The translations under genes and the position numbers were made by a program. Below are positions 1-8,487 of a DNA stretch of 64,000 bases, one piece after another. Origin of the DNA: Armatimonadota bacterium (lineage in GTDB: Bacteria; Armatimonadota; UBA5829; DSUL01). The stretch is taken from assembly GCA_025998755.1 (NCBI GenBank), contig AP024674.1, forward strand, positions 2,620,162-2,684,161, written 5' to 3'. The number at the start of each line of letters is the position of its first letter. The stretch's first letter is position 1. The notes under the pieces were generated by a model. That model was not told the DNA's origin. It ran no database searches and worked only from the letters and a program-made list of their open reading frames with translations.

Positions 1-897
1 GGAGGTGACCACCATCCTTTCCGTGTCCAGGGTCACCCCTGTGCTGTAAAAGTAGTTGTACAGGGCGTTCAGGTTCAGCCGGCCGGCGTGCGGCACGGCC
101 GTTCCGCGGCACCCCACCACCCTTTCGGCCAGCCATCTCAGAGTGGATTTATAGAGATGGTCCCAACCGTGCTGCGCCAGGTCCTCTGCGCTCGCCATAC
201 CGCCGTAAGCCTCCAGGCCCAGCCCGACGAAGAGCGTCAGTTCCATCGTCCCACCGGCTTCCAGCGCCTGAGAGCGGACCGCCCGGCAGACCAGCGCTTC
301 GTTCCGGGACGCTTCCATCTCCATTTTGGAGCCGGACAGCGGCACGCCTCCACTGAAGACGCTCCAGTCTCCTCCCACGCAGTGCAGGCCAAAACCGAAC
401 AGGGGCCAGAGGGCGCGGAATCCGAGATACGCTGTAGTGGTCGAGCGTTCGCGGATGCCGGCCCGCCTTATTCCTTCCATCGCGTGGAACGAGTCCGAGA
501 CCTGGTGCGTCCTGCCCCAGCTCACCTCGAAAGCAAGCTGAGCCCTGGTGGCCACTCCGGCCGTGAACTGAAGCTTCACAGCGAACCCCCGCCGGGCCGG
601 AGGAGCAAGGTACTGGCACCGGATGGTTCCTTCCGGCCGCTCCAGTGTCATCTCCGGCACCCAGTGCCCGGCCATCTCCCAGGAGGCTCCGTCCAGCGCC
701 AGACGGTGCCCGTCCACCAGCACCACAGGCTCCAGGAAGGCGGCGTCGCTGCCGGACACGCAGATGGCTCCCCGCGCCGACTCCAGCAGGAAGGACACGT
801 TCTTGAGCGCGGCGGTCTGATGGTCTATGTCATCCAGAGTGACGAACTCGTTGGCGGTGGAGGACCGCCTGCGCGCCTCACCCGTCAACGGGCACAT
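1..897 (-). CDS. Partial glycosidase-like protein (C-terminus beyond window)
   Basis: An open frame runs without a stop from an ATG at 897 to the left edge (299 codons), so the 3' end is missing. The ATG lies inside the last codons of the upstream DUF1015 gene (about 20 bases of overlap), preceded by a GAGGAGG that sits very close to it; a TTG at 888 is an alternative start. The translation has a beta-rich N-terminal half and then a segment reading ALYNYFYSTGVTLDTERM, which resembles the entry to the (alpha/alpha)6 barrel of six-hairpin glycosidase-like proteins. I infer a carbohydrate-active enzyme but cannot name the family because the catalytic part lies outside the window. The overlap with its neighbour suggests translational coupling. 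Confidence 0.6.
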   Translation of the reverse strand, partial: MCPLTGEARRRSSTANEFVTLDDIDHQTAALKNVSFLLESARGAICVSGSDAAFLEPVVLVDGHRLALDGASWEMAGHWVPEMTLERPEGTIRCQYLAPPARRGFAVKLQFTAGVATRAQLAFEVSWGRTHQVSDSFHAMEGIRRAGIRERSTTTAYLGFRALWPLFGFGLHCVGGDWSVFSGGVPLSGSKMEMEASRNEALVCRAVRSQALEAGGTMELTLFVGLGLEAYGGMASAEDLAQHGWDHLYKSTLRWLAERVVGCRGTAVPHAGRLNLNALYNYFYSTGVTLDTERMVVTS

Positions 898-2173
898 CCT
901 CCTCGATGCGCCGGAGCACCAGCCCGCTTGCGAGCTTGGGGTAGAAATAAGTGGATTTCTGGGGCAGGCAGCGGCCCTCGCGGGCGTAGCGTGTGATGGT
1001 GCGCACCGGGATGGGCTTCAGAAGGAATGCCGCCTGATAATCTTGCTGTTGGACCATCTCTGTAGCGGAGTCCGCGTGCTCCACGTAGGCGATCCGCGGG
1101 TCCGTCTTCAGCCGGGCGATGTCGAAACCGAAGCGTTCAGCCAGAACCACCTGCTGGAGCAACTCGGCCCCGGTGGCGTCCACCGGCCACTGCGGCACAG
1201 CCAACCAGGAGCGGTCTTTCTCCACGCAGGCGAATGCCGAAGACGGGGCGGAATCCAGAGCCTCCTTCAGGTTCTCCGGGGCGCACTGCCGGACCGAGAA
1301 ACGCCCGGCCAGCGCTTCCTGAAGGCCGTCCACCAGATCCTGACGGATCCCGCGCACCACCCGATGGGTGGGAAGCACGGTCAGCCCCGGATGGTCCGTC
1401 CAGCAGGCGGTCACCATCACCTGCCCCCACGGGCCGGCGGGCACCGTCCCTCCGCCCATCTCGCGAGCAAGCTCAAGCGCCGTCTCGTAGCGGTGATGGC
1501 CGTCCGCGATGATCAACTGCTCTTCGGCGAATGCCTCCCGGACGGCTGCGATGACTTCCGGCGACGCGCAGGCCTCCAGGGAATAGCGGACGCCGGAGCT
1601 GTCCTGTGCGGCCGGCGCCGCAGGGGTCCAGTTTGCAGCGCTGAGGGCTTCCCTTACGTGCCCGCCGTTGTCTTCGTACAGCATCCAGACGCTGTCCAGG
1701 TTGCAGCCGGTCTCCAGCATCAACCGCCGCAACCCCTCCTTCGGACCCTGCAGGGTTTTCTCGTGCGGGAGGATGACACCCTCATCATAGGGATGCAGGC
1801 GGGCAAGCAGGGTGATGCCTTCCAGCGACCGGCGCCCTTCCGGTATCTCGTAGTCCACCTTCAGACGGTAGATGGCAGGGGCGGGATCCTGGATCAGGAT
1901 GCCCTGCCGCAACCAGTCCCGCAGGTATTCTCCGGCACGGGTGAACCGGTTGGAGGAGTCGTTGTCGCCGGGAAGCTCCTCGCCCAGCACCAGCCGGACG
2001 AAGGAGTAAGGGCTCTGACGGTGGAGGCGTTCGCGCTCCTGGGGGGATATCACGTCGTACGGAGGACTGATGAGCAGGGACAAATCTCCCGCCCTCTGCT
2101 CGTGGTACCGTATCCCTCTGAAAGCCGTTACTTCCGCCACTGGCTCCTGTCCGCGCCGATGTTCCCACGCCAC
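878..2173 (-). CDS. DUF1015 family protein
   Basis: The 431-residue product begins its conserved part with VAEVTAFRGIRY and SPPYDVIS, and has the signature IIADGHHRYETAL near residue 220; these are hallmarks of the DUF1015 family, a cytosolic family without an established reaction. The length is normal for the family. The listed ATG at 2173 gives 11 extra residues; a GTG at 2140, preceded by AGGAG, gives the usual family N-terminus and may be the true start. The gene is followed by an overlapping glycosidase-like gene. It has no signal peptide or membrane segment. An extended -10 promoter lies at 2218-2226. Confidence 0.88.
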   Translation of the reverse strand: MAWEHRRGQEPVAEVTAFRGIRYHEQRAGDLSLLISPPYDVISPQERERLHRQSPYSFVRLVLGEELPGDNDSSNRFTRAGEYLRDWLRQGILIQDPAPAIYRLKVDYEIPEGRRSLEGITLLARLHPYDEGVILPHEKTLQGPKEGLRRLMLETGCNLDSVWMLYEDNGGHVREALSAANWTPAAPAAQDSSGVRYSLEACASPEVIAAVREAFAEEQLIIADGHHRYETALELAREMGGGTVPAGPWGQVMVTACWTDHPGLTVLPTHRVVRGIRQDLVDGLQEALAGRFSVRQCAPENLKEALDSAPSSAFACVEKDRSWLAVPQWPVDATGAELLQQVVLAERFGFDIARLKTDPRIAYVEHADSATEMVQQQDYQAAFLLKPIPVRTITRYAREGRCLPQKSTYFYPKLASGLVLRRIEEDVPVDG

Positions 2174-2217
2174 TCACTGGCGCGCCGCGGCCGTCCGGGG
2201 CCCGCGGCGTTCGCGGC

Positions 2218-2226
2218 ATTATAGCA
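2218..2226 (-). promoter_or_regulatory. Extended -10 promoter for the DUF1015 gene
   Basis: Read on the minus strand the sequence is TGCTATAAT, a perfect -10 hexamer with the TGn extension, about 45-80 bases before the two candidate starts of the DUF1015 gene. No good -35 box is visible, as expected for extended -10 promoters. Confidence 0.5.
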
Positions 2227-2252
2227 TGGCGTCCCGCAGGGCAGACCCGGCG

Positions 2253-4196
2253 TCATCCCGCTGCCAGCTGCTCCACCAGCGCCGCCACCTCCTCCGCGTC
2301 CTCGGCCTCTGGCAGCAGCTCCAGATACTGCCGCAGATGCCGCAAGGCTTCCTGGTAGTTGCGAAGCCGATGGAAAGCATACCCGATGTCCCGCAGAATC
2401 TCGGCGTCTTCCGGCAGCAGCTTCCGGGCGCGGCGAAGCTCCTCCAGAGCATCCCGCGCCCGCCCGGCCATCAGGAGCGCCCGCCCGAGCGCCCGGCTGG
2501 TCTCGCCTCTTGGCGCGTCCGACTGGCGGGCAGCCTCACGCAGCGCTTCGATGGCCAGCAGCGGCTTGCCGCTCGCCAGATGAGCCTCTCCCAGCCAGTA
2601 GAAGGTCTCCGCGGTGGCTCCCGGCAGAGCCGCGGCCTGCTTCAGCAGATTCAAAGCTTCCTTCATCTGGCCGTCCGCCAGCAGAAGGCGGCCTGCCTGG
2701 GTCAGAGGATCCGGGGATCCCCGGTCCAGCTGGACGGCCGCGCGGTAGTGATCGAGCGCCTTCCCCCTGTCTCCCATCGCTTCGACCACCCGTCCCAGCT
2801 CCGTCCTCGCCGCCCCGGAGCGTGGAAGATCCCTGACCAGTTGCTCGGCCGCTGCCAGAGCCTCCTGCAGTTTGCCTTCCTCCCGCAGGGATCGGGCCAC
2901 CTTGAGCCGGGCCTCTTCGCTTTCGGGCAGTAGCTCGGCGGTCCGGGTCAGGAACTCGCGCGCCCGGTCCTTCTGCCCGGCGGCTTCGAACGCATCGCCC
3001 ACGATCCTGGCGATCTGTGGATCCTGAATGTCCTGTGCCGCCGGGGCGATCTCCTGGATGATCTGATCGTTCTTGCCGGCCGCCGCCAGCGCGGCCGCCT
3101 TGTTGTAAAGGAGGTCAGTATTGCCGGGATCGGATTCCAGAAGCTTTCCGAACTCCCGGGCTGCTCCCGGGGCGTCTCCCAGCTGGTAGAGTGCGCGCGC
3201 CATCGCGGACCGGGCCAGCGCAAGATCCGAATCCAGCGAGAGCGCCTCCTGCGCGCTTTCCCTGGCCCGGTCCGCCTGCCCCAGAAGCAACTCCACCTCG
3301 GCCATGGCGGCGTGAGCCGCCGCGGACTCCGGATCCATCGCTGCGGCTGCCCTCAGCTGGCGGAGAGCCTCTTCATACTGCCCGGATTCGGCCAGAGCCG
3401 TTCCCAGCGCAAGGCGCAGAGTCGCCGATTCGGATCCGGTATCCGCCGCCTTTCGCAGCAGCTCCGCAGATGCCGCCGTGTCCCCCGCCATTGCGCGGCA
3501 GATGGCGAGTGTGTACAGCGCCGCTGCTGACCGGCCTTTCCTTGCCAGCTCCTCCAGGGCCGGGGCGGCTTCGTCATACTTGCCGTTGCGCGCAAGACCC
3601 AGCGCCCGTGACAGAGTGTCCGGAGCAAGCTCCTCCTCGCCTGCGCCGCCGGCAGCATACGGATCCAGCTCCGCGGCCTGCCGCCGGATCTGACCGGCCT
3701 CGGCGGTCCTGCCGGTCTGCTCCAGTTCGTCCGCCAGACGCGCAAGGTCTGCAGCGGCGTTCATCTTCAGTGCAGCGATGCGCTCCTGTGGGTCATCGGA
3801 CTCCTCCGAGACCAGCACGGCCGGGATGCATCCCTGCTGCACAAGGCTGCGCAGGGATAGAGATGCAGGACCGGCGGAGATGGCTCGCACGGGATAGCGA
3901 GCCGCGGGGCGGGAGGTTGACGGACGCGTGGCGGTCAGAGGCTGGGGGGCCTGACTCCGGCTCCATTCGCGGAGGCGGTGATAGGCGCGGTCCACAGCAA
4001 CGCTCCACAGCCACGAGGCGACCACCGCCACGATGAGCGCCACCATCACGGCGAACGGCTGGTAGTTGCCGGTGACGATCCCGCCGGCCAGCGACGCCAG
4101 GGTGACCGCGCCGACGATATAGCTGGCGATCTTCAGTTTGGAGGCGGCAGCCTCCAGATGCGCGCTCCTCAGGTCGGAGCCGGGTGTTTCAGCCAT
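2253..4196 (-). CDS. Membrane-anchored TPR repeat protein
   Basis: This 647-residue protein has two hydrophobic segments near residues 22-42 and 47-70, then a proline-rich linker, and from about residue 125 to the C-terminus a long run of helix pairs with TPR signatures (for example AGRARDALEELRRARKLLPE and DIGYAFHRLRNYQEALRHL). TPR arrays bind partner proteins; the N-terminal hairpin should hold it in the inner membrane with the repeats on one side. There is no catalytic domain. I could not identify the partner. The ATG at 4196 has only a distant GGAAAGG upstream, so the start is moderately certain. Confidence 0.85.
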   Translation of the reverse strand: MAETPGSDLRSAHLEAAASKLKIASYIVGAVTLASLAGGIVTGNYQPFAVMVALIVAVVASWLWSVAVDRAYHRLREWSRSQAPQPLTATRPSTSRPAARYPVRAISAGPASLSLRSLVQQGCIPAVLVSEESDDPQERIAALKMNAAADLARLADELEQTGRTAEAGQIRRQAAELDPYAAGGAGEEELAPDTLSRALGLARNGKYDEAAPALEELARKGRSAAALYTLAICRAMAGDTAASAELLRKAADTGSESATLRLALGTALAESGQYEEALRQLRAAAAMDPESAAAHAAMAEVELLLGQADRARESAQEALSLDSDLALARSAMARALYQLGDAPGAAREFGKLLESDPGNTDLLYNKAAALAAAGKNDQIIQEIAPAAQDIQDPQIARIVGDAFEAAGQKDRAREFLTRTAELLPESEEARLKVARSLREEGKLQEALAAAEQLVRDLPRSGAARTELGRVVEAMGDRGKALDHYRAAVQLDRGSPDPLTQAGRLLLADGQMKEALNLLKQAAALPGATAETFYWLGEAHLASGKPLLAIEALREAARQSDAPRGETSRALGRALLMAGRARDALEELRRARKLLPEDAEILRDIGYAFHRLRNYQEALRHLRQYLELLPEAEDAEEVAALVEQLAAG

Positions 4197-4248
4197 TAGG
4201 CAGGCAAAAACCTTTCCAGTTGATTCGTAACGGATGCGGGACGGCAGG

Positions 4249-4279
4249 CTGCGAAAAAGAACTAAAGGTCTTTTCGCAG
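4249..4279 (-). terminator. Possible terminator hairpin overlapping the end of the acetyltransferase gene
   Basis: CTGCGAAAA at 4249-4257 pairs with TTTTCGCAG at 4271-4279, a 9-bp stem with a 13-base loop. On the minus strand it overlaps the stop codon of the GNAT gene and carries T-rich sequence in its 3' arm. It may end that transcript before the TPR gene. Confidence 0.3.
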
Positions 4280-4807
4280 CAAGAGGGAGCCACCGCTCTT
4301 TCCGGCCTCACGGAATTCGTGGGCTTGCCAGAAGGATGCCGGGCCGGACGGGTTCTTGCGGCTTTCCTCCGGAGCGATGGTCTGAACGGCCGGGAACCCC
4401 CTCTCCCTCAGGCTGGACTCCACCGCCTCCAGCAGACCCTTTCCCACACCCCTGCCCTGATGCTCAGGGGCGATCACGAAACACGCGATAAACGGGATAT
4501 CCGGGTCGGGCTGCACCTCGGCTTCCTCCAGACCGGGAAAGTGCTTCGGCAGAGCGAACTGGGCATAGCCCACCACGGAGCCATTCTCCACGGCGGCCAT
4601 AGCGCAGGGGTCGAACTCCGCGGACACGCGCCGGAACCAGTTGCGCTTCCGGGTCTCCAGGATCTCCGGCGCGTCGTTGCCCGTCCAGAAGTCAGAGGCT
4701 TCCCAGTGCAGGCACCGGGAGCACTGCCTGCGCTCCAGCATCTCGCCCGGCAACAGTTCCAGCCCGGACGAGCCGATGCCGCGGAACTCCAGAGTGGTGT
4801 CAGCCAT
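4262..4807 (-). CDS. GNAT family N-acetyltransferase
   Basis: The 181-residue protein contains the GNAT acetyl-CoA binding motif A, APEHQGRGVGKGLLEAV, around residues 123-139, preceded by a beta strand with IACFVIA. This fold transfers an acetyl group from acetyl-CoA to an amine. The N-terminal part includes a pair of cysteines in ERRQCSRCLHWEASDFW, which could bind a metal; that is unusual for a plain GNAT protein. Start: ATG at 4807 with GGAGGAG 5 bases upstream. The substrate cannot be told from sequence, and its neighbours give no clear hint. Confidence 0.85.
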   Translation of the reverse strand: MADTTLEFRGIGSSGLELLPGEMLERRQCSRCLHWEASDFWTGNDAPEILETRKRNWFRRVSAEFDPCAMAAVENGSVVGYAQFALPKHFPGLEEAEVQPDPDIPFIACFVIAPEHQGRGVGKGLLEAVESSLRERGFPAVQTIAPEESRKNPSGPASFWQAHEFREAGKSGGSLLLRKDL

Positions 4808-4991
4808 CGCGCTCCTCCCTTCCCGGGCACTCCGGTCAAGCGGCCGCCCCTAGCGCTCACCGGGCCCTCCGCACAGTGTAGCGCAAGGCAGCCGACCCCT
4901 GCCAGAGCCGTGGCAGGAGAACCCGGCACCGCCCGCGAAACCTCTTCCGGCTGTATAGACCGGGCATCACAGGCGAAAGCAGGCAGGACAA

Positions 4992-5750
4992 ATGAAACGT
5001 TTTCCAATCGCTGTTCAGTTGTACACCCTCCGCGACCAGACGGCGGCCGACTTCCCGGGCACCCTCCGCGAGGTGGCCCGGATGGGCTATGACGGAGTCG
5101 AGTTCGCCGGGTACGGGGGCCTTGGAGCGGGCGAGTTGAAGTCCCTGCTGGAAGGGCTGGGGCTGCGCTGCGCTGGAGCTCACGAAGGAATCGAGCGGCT
5201 GGAGCAGGCGCTGGATGAAGTGATCGCGTTCCACCGGGAGCTTGGCAACCGCTATGTGGTGGTGCCTTGGCTGGGCGAGGATCGCTGGGGCGGTCCGGAC
5301 GGCTGGCGCAAGGTGGGAAAACAACTCGGGGAGTTCGGTGGCAGGCTGCGCGAGGCCGGGCTCCATCTGTGCTACCACAACCACTCGTTCGAGTTCCAGC
5401 GGTTCGACGGTGAGTACGGGTTGGACATCCTCTACGCCTCCGCCCCTGCGGACGCGCTGCAGGCCGAGCTGGACACTTACTGGGTGAAGCACGGCGGCGA
5501 GGATCCCATCGCTTACATCGAGCGCTACGCCGGGCGTATCCCGCTCATCCATCTCAAGGACATGGCTGCCGGCGAGGACCGGGCTTTCGCCGAGGTGGGC
5601 GAGGGCATTCTGGACATTCCGGGCATCTTCCGGGCTGCAGAGAATGCCGGGACGGAGTGGATCATCGTGGAACAGGACGTCTGCCAGCGTCCTCCTTTGG
5701 AGAGCGTGCAGCTGAGCCTGGAGAATCTCAGGAAGATGGGGTTGGCTTAA
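4992..5750 (+). CDS. Sugar phosphate isomerase/epimerase (xylose isomerase-like TIM barrel)
   Basis: This 252-residue protein starts KRFPIAVQLYTLRDQTAADF and has the barrel features of the AP-endonuclease-2/xylose-isomerase-like family: the YDGVEFAGYGG strand, YHNHSFEF with a metal-binding His, LDTYWVKHGGEDP, and IPLIHLKDM near the C-terminus, ending with WIIVEQD. Such enzymes isomerise or epimerise sugars or related polyols with a divalent metal. The specific substrate is unknown. It is monocistronic between two minus-strand genes. Start ATG at 4992 is preceded by a weak AGGA. A GC-rich hairpin follows the stop. Confidence 0.88.
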   Translation: MKRFPIAVQLYTLRDQTAADFPGTLREVARMGYDGVEFAGYGGLGAGELKSLLEGLGLRCAGAHEGIERLEQALDEVIAFHRELGNRYVVVPWLGEDRWGGPDGWRKVGKQLGEFGGRLREAGLHLCYHNHSFEFQRFDGEYGLDILYASAPADALQAELDTYWVKHGGEDPIAYIERYAGRIPLIHLKDMAAGEDRAFAEVGEGILDIPGIFRAAENAGTEWIIVEQDVCQRPPLESVQLSLENLRKMGLA

Positions 5751-5758
5751 GGAGCCAG

Positions 5759-5786
5759 GGCGGCGGCCCGCTTCCGGGCCGCCGCC
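5759..5786. terminator. Bidirectional hairpin between convergent genes
   Basis: A perfect 12-bp GC-rich stem (5759-5770 with 5775-5786) closes a CTTC tetraloop in the space between the plus-strand isomerase gene and the minus-strand sdhB. There is no T-run on either side, so it is a strong hairpin rather than a textbook intrinsic terminator. Confidence 0.6.
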
Positions 5787-5802
5787 GACACGCGACGGCT
5801 TC

Positions 5803-6579
5803 TCAGCCGAAGATATCCTTCAACAGAAGCTTGGTGGTCTCCCGCCCCAGCTCCGCGATGGAATCCGTGATAGGGATCTCCTTCGGGCAGACGCGCACGC
5901 AGTTCTGCGCGTTTCCGCAGTCCTGAATGCCGCCTTTCTCCATTACGGCGCGCAGGCGCTCCTCTTTCGTCATCTTTCCGGTGCGGTCCACATTGAAGCG
6001 ATGCGCCTGGTTCAGCGTGGCGGGTCCGATGAACGGCTTGCGGAGGCTATCATACTGCGGGCACGCCTCCATGCAGCATCCACACACCATGCACCGCGTC
6101 AGGGGATACAGCTTCTCCTGCTCGTGCTGAGGCATCTGCGGACCGGGGCCCAGGTCGTGCGTGCCGTCAATCTCCACCCACGCCTTCACCTTTTTGAAGG
6201 CGTCGAACATGGCCTGCCGGTCCACCATCAGGTCGCGCAGCACCGGGAACTTGGAGAGCGGCCGGAGCTCGATGGGTTGCGTCACCTTGTCCACAAGACA
6301 GGAGCAGGCCTGACGGGGTGTGCCGTTGATCACCATGGAGCAGGCGCCGCAGACCTCCTCAAGGCAGTTGCATTCCCACACCACGGGGCGCACGCGCTCT
6401 CCCTTCCGGTTCACCGGGTTTCGCTGGATGGCCATCAGGCAGGAGATAACGTTCATCCCCGGGGAGTAGTCCACCTCGAACTCATCCCAGTAGGGCCGCG
6501 ATGCAGGGGTGTCCTGCCGCAGTATCTTCAGGTGCACTTTTCTGTCTGTGTCAGCCATTTTCTTCTCACTTGCCAGCAT
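5803..6579 (-). CDS. sdhB: Succinate dehydrogenase/fumarate reductase iron-sulfur subunit
   Basis: This 258-residue subunit carries electrons from the flavoprotein to the membrane cytochrome through three clusters. The [2Fe-2S] site is seen as C72-x4-C77-x2-C80 and C92; the cluster-binding C-terminal domain has CMVCGCCMEACP (residues 163-174) and CGNAQNCVRVCP (221-232). The length is usual for the family. It is the last gene of a sdhCAB operon and begins 23 bases after sdhA. An ATG at 6558 (MADTDRKV) is an alternative start with GAGAAG upstream and may be the better one. Confidence 0.95.
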   Translation of the reverse strand: MLASEKKMADTDRKVHLKILRQDTPASRPYWDEFEVDYSPGMNVISCLMAIQRNPVNRKGERVRPVVWECNCLEEVCGACSMVINGTPRQACSCLVDKVTQPIELRPLSKFPVLRDLMVDRQAMFDAFKKVKAWVEIDGTHDLGPGPQMPQHEQEKLYPLTRCMVCGCCMEACPQYDSLRKPFIGPATLNQAHRFNVDRTGKMTKEERLRAVMEKGGIQDCGNAQNCVRVCPKEIPITDSIAELGRETTKLLLKDIFG

Positions 6580-6602
6580 TCGGCGCGGCTCGCGGACAAA
6601 TA

Positions 6603-8417
6603 TCAGTCGTACTTACGGGCCACCGGCCGGATGAGCGACGTATCCACCGGCTCGTAGGAGAGCTTGGGCCCGTCCGGCGAATACTCTGCGATGGTCGTCT
6701 TCAGCCAGTTCTCGTCGTCGCGCTCCGGGAATTCGGGCTTGTAGTGCGCTCCACGGCTCTCGTTGCGGGCCTCCGCCGCCACGGTGATCAGCCGGGCCAG
6801 CTCCAGCATGTTCCAGAGCTGATTCGCAAACGCCACCGCCTGATTCGCCCACATTTGCGTGTCCAGCACGTTCAAACGGTGCCAGCGCTCGCGCAGCTCC
6901 AGGATCTTGTTCTCCGTCTCGCGCAGCTTTGCGTTGTCGCGGACGATGGTGACGTTCTCCACCATCCAGCGTCCCAACTCGTGGTGAATCTCGTAGGCGT
7001 TCTCTGTCCCGTCCATCCGGCCAATCTGCTCGAAGCGCTCCGTCCACCGGCGCTCTTCCTGCTCGAACAGAGTGGAGGGAAGCTCCGAGGCCAGCTCATC
7101 CAGGTCTGTGGAGTAGGAGACCACCGCCGGTCCTGCCAGCATGCCGCCGTAGATGCAGGAGAGCAGCGAGTTCGCGCCCAGGCGGTTCGCTCCGTGATAC
7201 TGATGGTCCACCTCGCCGGCCGCATACAGGCCACGGATGTTGGTGGCATGATTCGCCGGGCTTCCGACGATGGGCATGCCCTGATCATCGGCGTCATAGC
7301 CCACCCAGAGGCCGCCCATGGAGTAGTGGACCGCCGGGAAGATGCGCATCGGCTCCTTGCGCGGGTCGTCACCGCGGAACTTCTCGTAGATCTCCAGGAT
7401 GCCGCCCAGCTTCCGGTCCAGCGTCTCGGCGGGGATGTGCGTCAGGTCCAGATAGACCATCAGACCGCCGCCCACGCCCAACCCCTTGTTGACGCAGACG
7501 TCGTAGATCTCGCGGCTGGCGATATCGCGGGGCACCAGGTTCTTGAAGCGGGGATACTTCTCTTCCAGGAAGTACCACCGGTCCTCCTCGGGGATCTCGC
7601 GAGGCGGACGATTGTCGCCCTTGTTACGGGGCACCCACACGCGGCCGCCCTCGCCGCGCGCGGATTCGGACATCAGGCGCAGCTTGTCCTCGCCCGGGAT
7701 GGCCGTGGGGTGGACCTGGATGAACTCGGGGTTGGCATACCGGGCGCCGGCCATGTAGGCCGCCGCCGCGGCGGAGCCGGTGTTCAGCACGGAGTTGGTG
7801 GACTGCCGGTAGATGCCGCCGGGGCCGCCAGTGGCCATCACCACTGCGTCTCCGCGGAAGGTGACCACCTTCATCTCCCACAGGTCCAGCGCCACGACGC
7901 CGCGGCACGTTCTGCGTTCATCCAGCACCGGGGCCAGAAAGTCGTGGTGCTCGAACTTGCGGACCAGCCCTGCCGCCTCGAAACGCCGGACCTGCTCGTC
8001 CAGGGCGTAAAGCATCTGCTGTCCGGTGGTGGCTCCCGCGAACGCCGTGCGGTGATACAGTGTGCCTCCGAAGCGGCGGAAGTCCAGGTTGCCTTCCGGC
8101 GTCCGGTTGAAGGCCACTCCCATGCGGTCCAGCAGGTAGATGATCCCGGGCGCGGCGTAGCACATACCCTTGGCCAGCGGCTGGTCGGCCAGAAAGTCGC
8201 CGCCTTTGACGGTATCGAAAAAGTGGATATCCGGCGAGTCGTTCTCCCCGCGGATGTTGACCGCCCCGTTGATGCCGCCCTGGGCGCACACGGAGTGTGA
8301 CCGGCGGACCGGCAACAGGGAGATCAGGTCCACACTGTATCCGGCCTCCGCGATCTTGATGGTGGTCATCAGTCCCGCAAGGCCGCCGCCAACCACGATG
8401 AAGTTCGGTTTTGCCAT
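6603..8417 (-). CDS. sdhA: Succinate dehydrogenase/fumarate reductase flavoprotein subunit
   Basis: The 604-residue flavoprotein oxidises succinate to fumarate (or the reverse). It has the N-terminal FAD-binding GGGLAGLMTT motif, the RRSHSVCAQGGING segment that includes the His usually bound covalently to FAD, QVHPTAIPG and SARGEGGRVWVP in the active-site region, and the NHATNIRGLYAAGE segment. The length matches the Bacillus-type enzyme. It sits between sdhC and sdhB. Direction of the reaction in vivo cannot be told from sequence alone; the nearby pckG and general gene content fit an oxidative TCA cycle. Confidence 0.96.
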   Translation of the reverse strand: MAKPNFIVVGGGLAGLMTTIKIAEAGYSVDLISLLPVRRSHSVCAQGGINGAVNIRGENDSPDIHFFDTVKGGDFLADQPLAKGMCYAAPGIIYLLDRMGVAFNRTPEGNLDFRRFGGTLYHRTAFAGATTGQQMLYALDEQVRRFEAAGLVRKFEHHDFLAPVLDERRTCRGVVALDLWEMKVVTFRGDAVVMATGGPGGIYRQSTNSVLNTGSAAAAAYMAGARYANPEFIQVHPTAIPGEDKLRLMSESARGEGGRVWVPRNKGDNRPPREIPEEDRWYFLEEKYPRFKNLVPRDIASREIYDVCVNKGLGVGGGLMVYLDLTHIPAETLDRKLGGILEIYEKFRGDDPRKEPMRIFPAVHYSMGGLWVGYDADDQGMPIVGSPANHATNIRGLYAAGEVDHQYHGANRLGANSLLSCIYGGMLAGPAVVSYSTDLDELASELPSTLFEQEERRWTERFEQIGRMDGTENAYEIHHELGRWMVENVTIVRDNAKLRETENKILELRERWHRLNVLDTQMWANQAVAFANQLWNMLELARLITVAAEARNESRGAHYKPEFPERDDENWLKTTIAEYSPDGPKLSYEPVDTSLIRPVARKYD

Positions 8418-8487
8418 AGTTTCGGATATCCGTTCTGTGGGACGGCGCCGGGGCCCGGCCGATGCCTCGGGCCGGAGCGCGCCTCCC

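Noticed and set aside
88-996. Long plus-strand ORF of 302 codons
   Set aside because: It is antisense to the partial glycosidase-like gene and the DUF1015 gene end, has Arg/Pro/Gly-rich content typical of GC-rich shadows, and no family motif.
6501-8300. Plus-strand ORF of 599 codons
   Set aside because: Fully antisense to sdhA; the composition (His, Gln, Arg, Val-rich) is that of a reverse-frame shadow.
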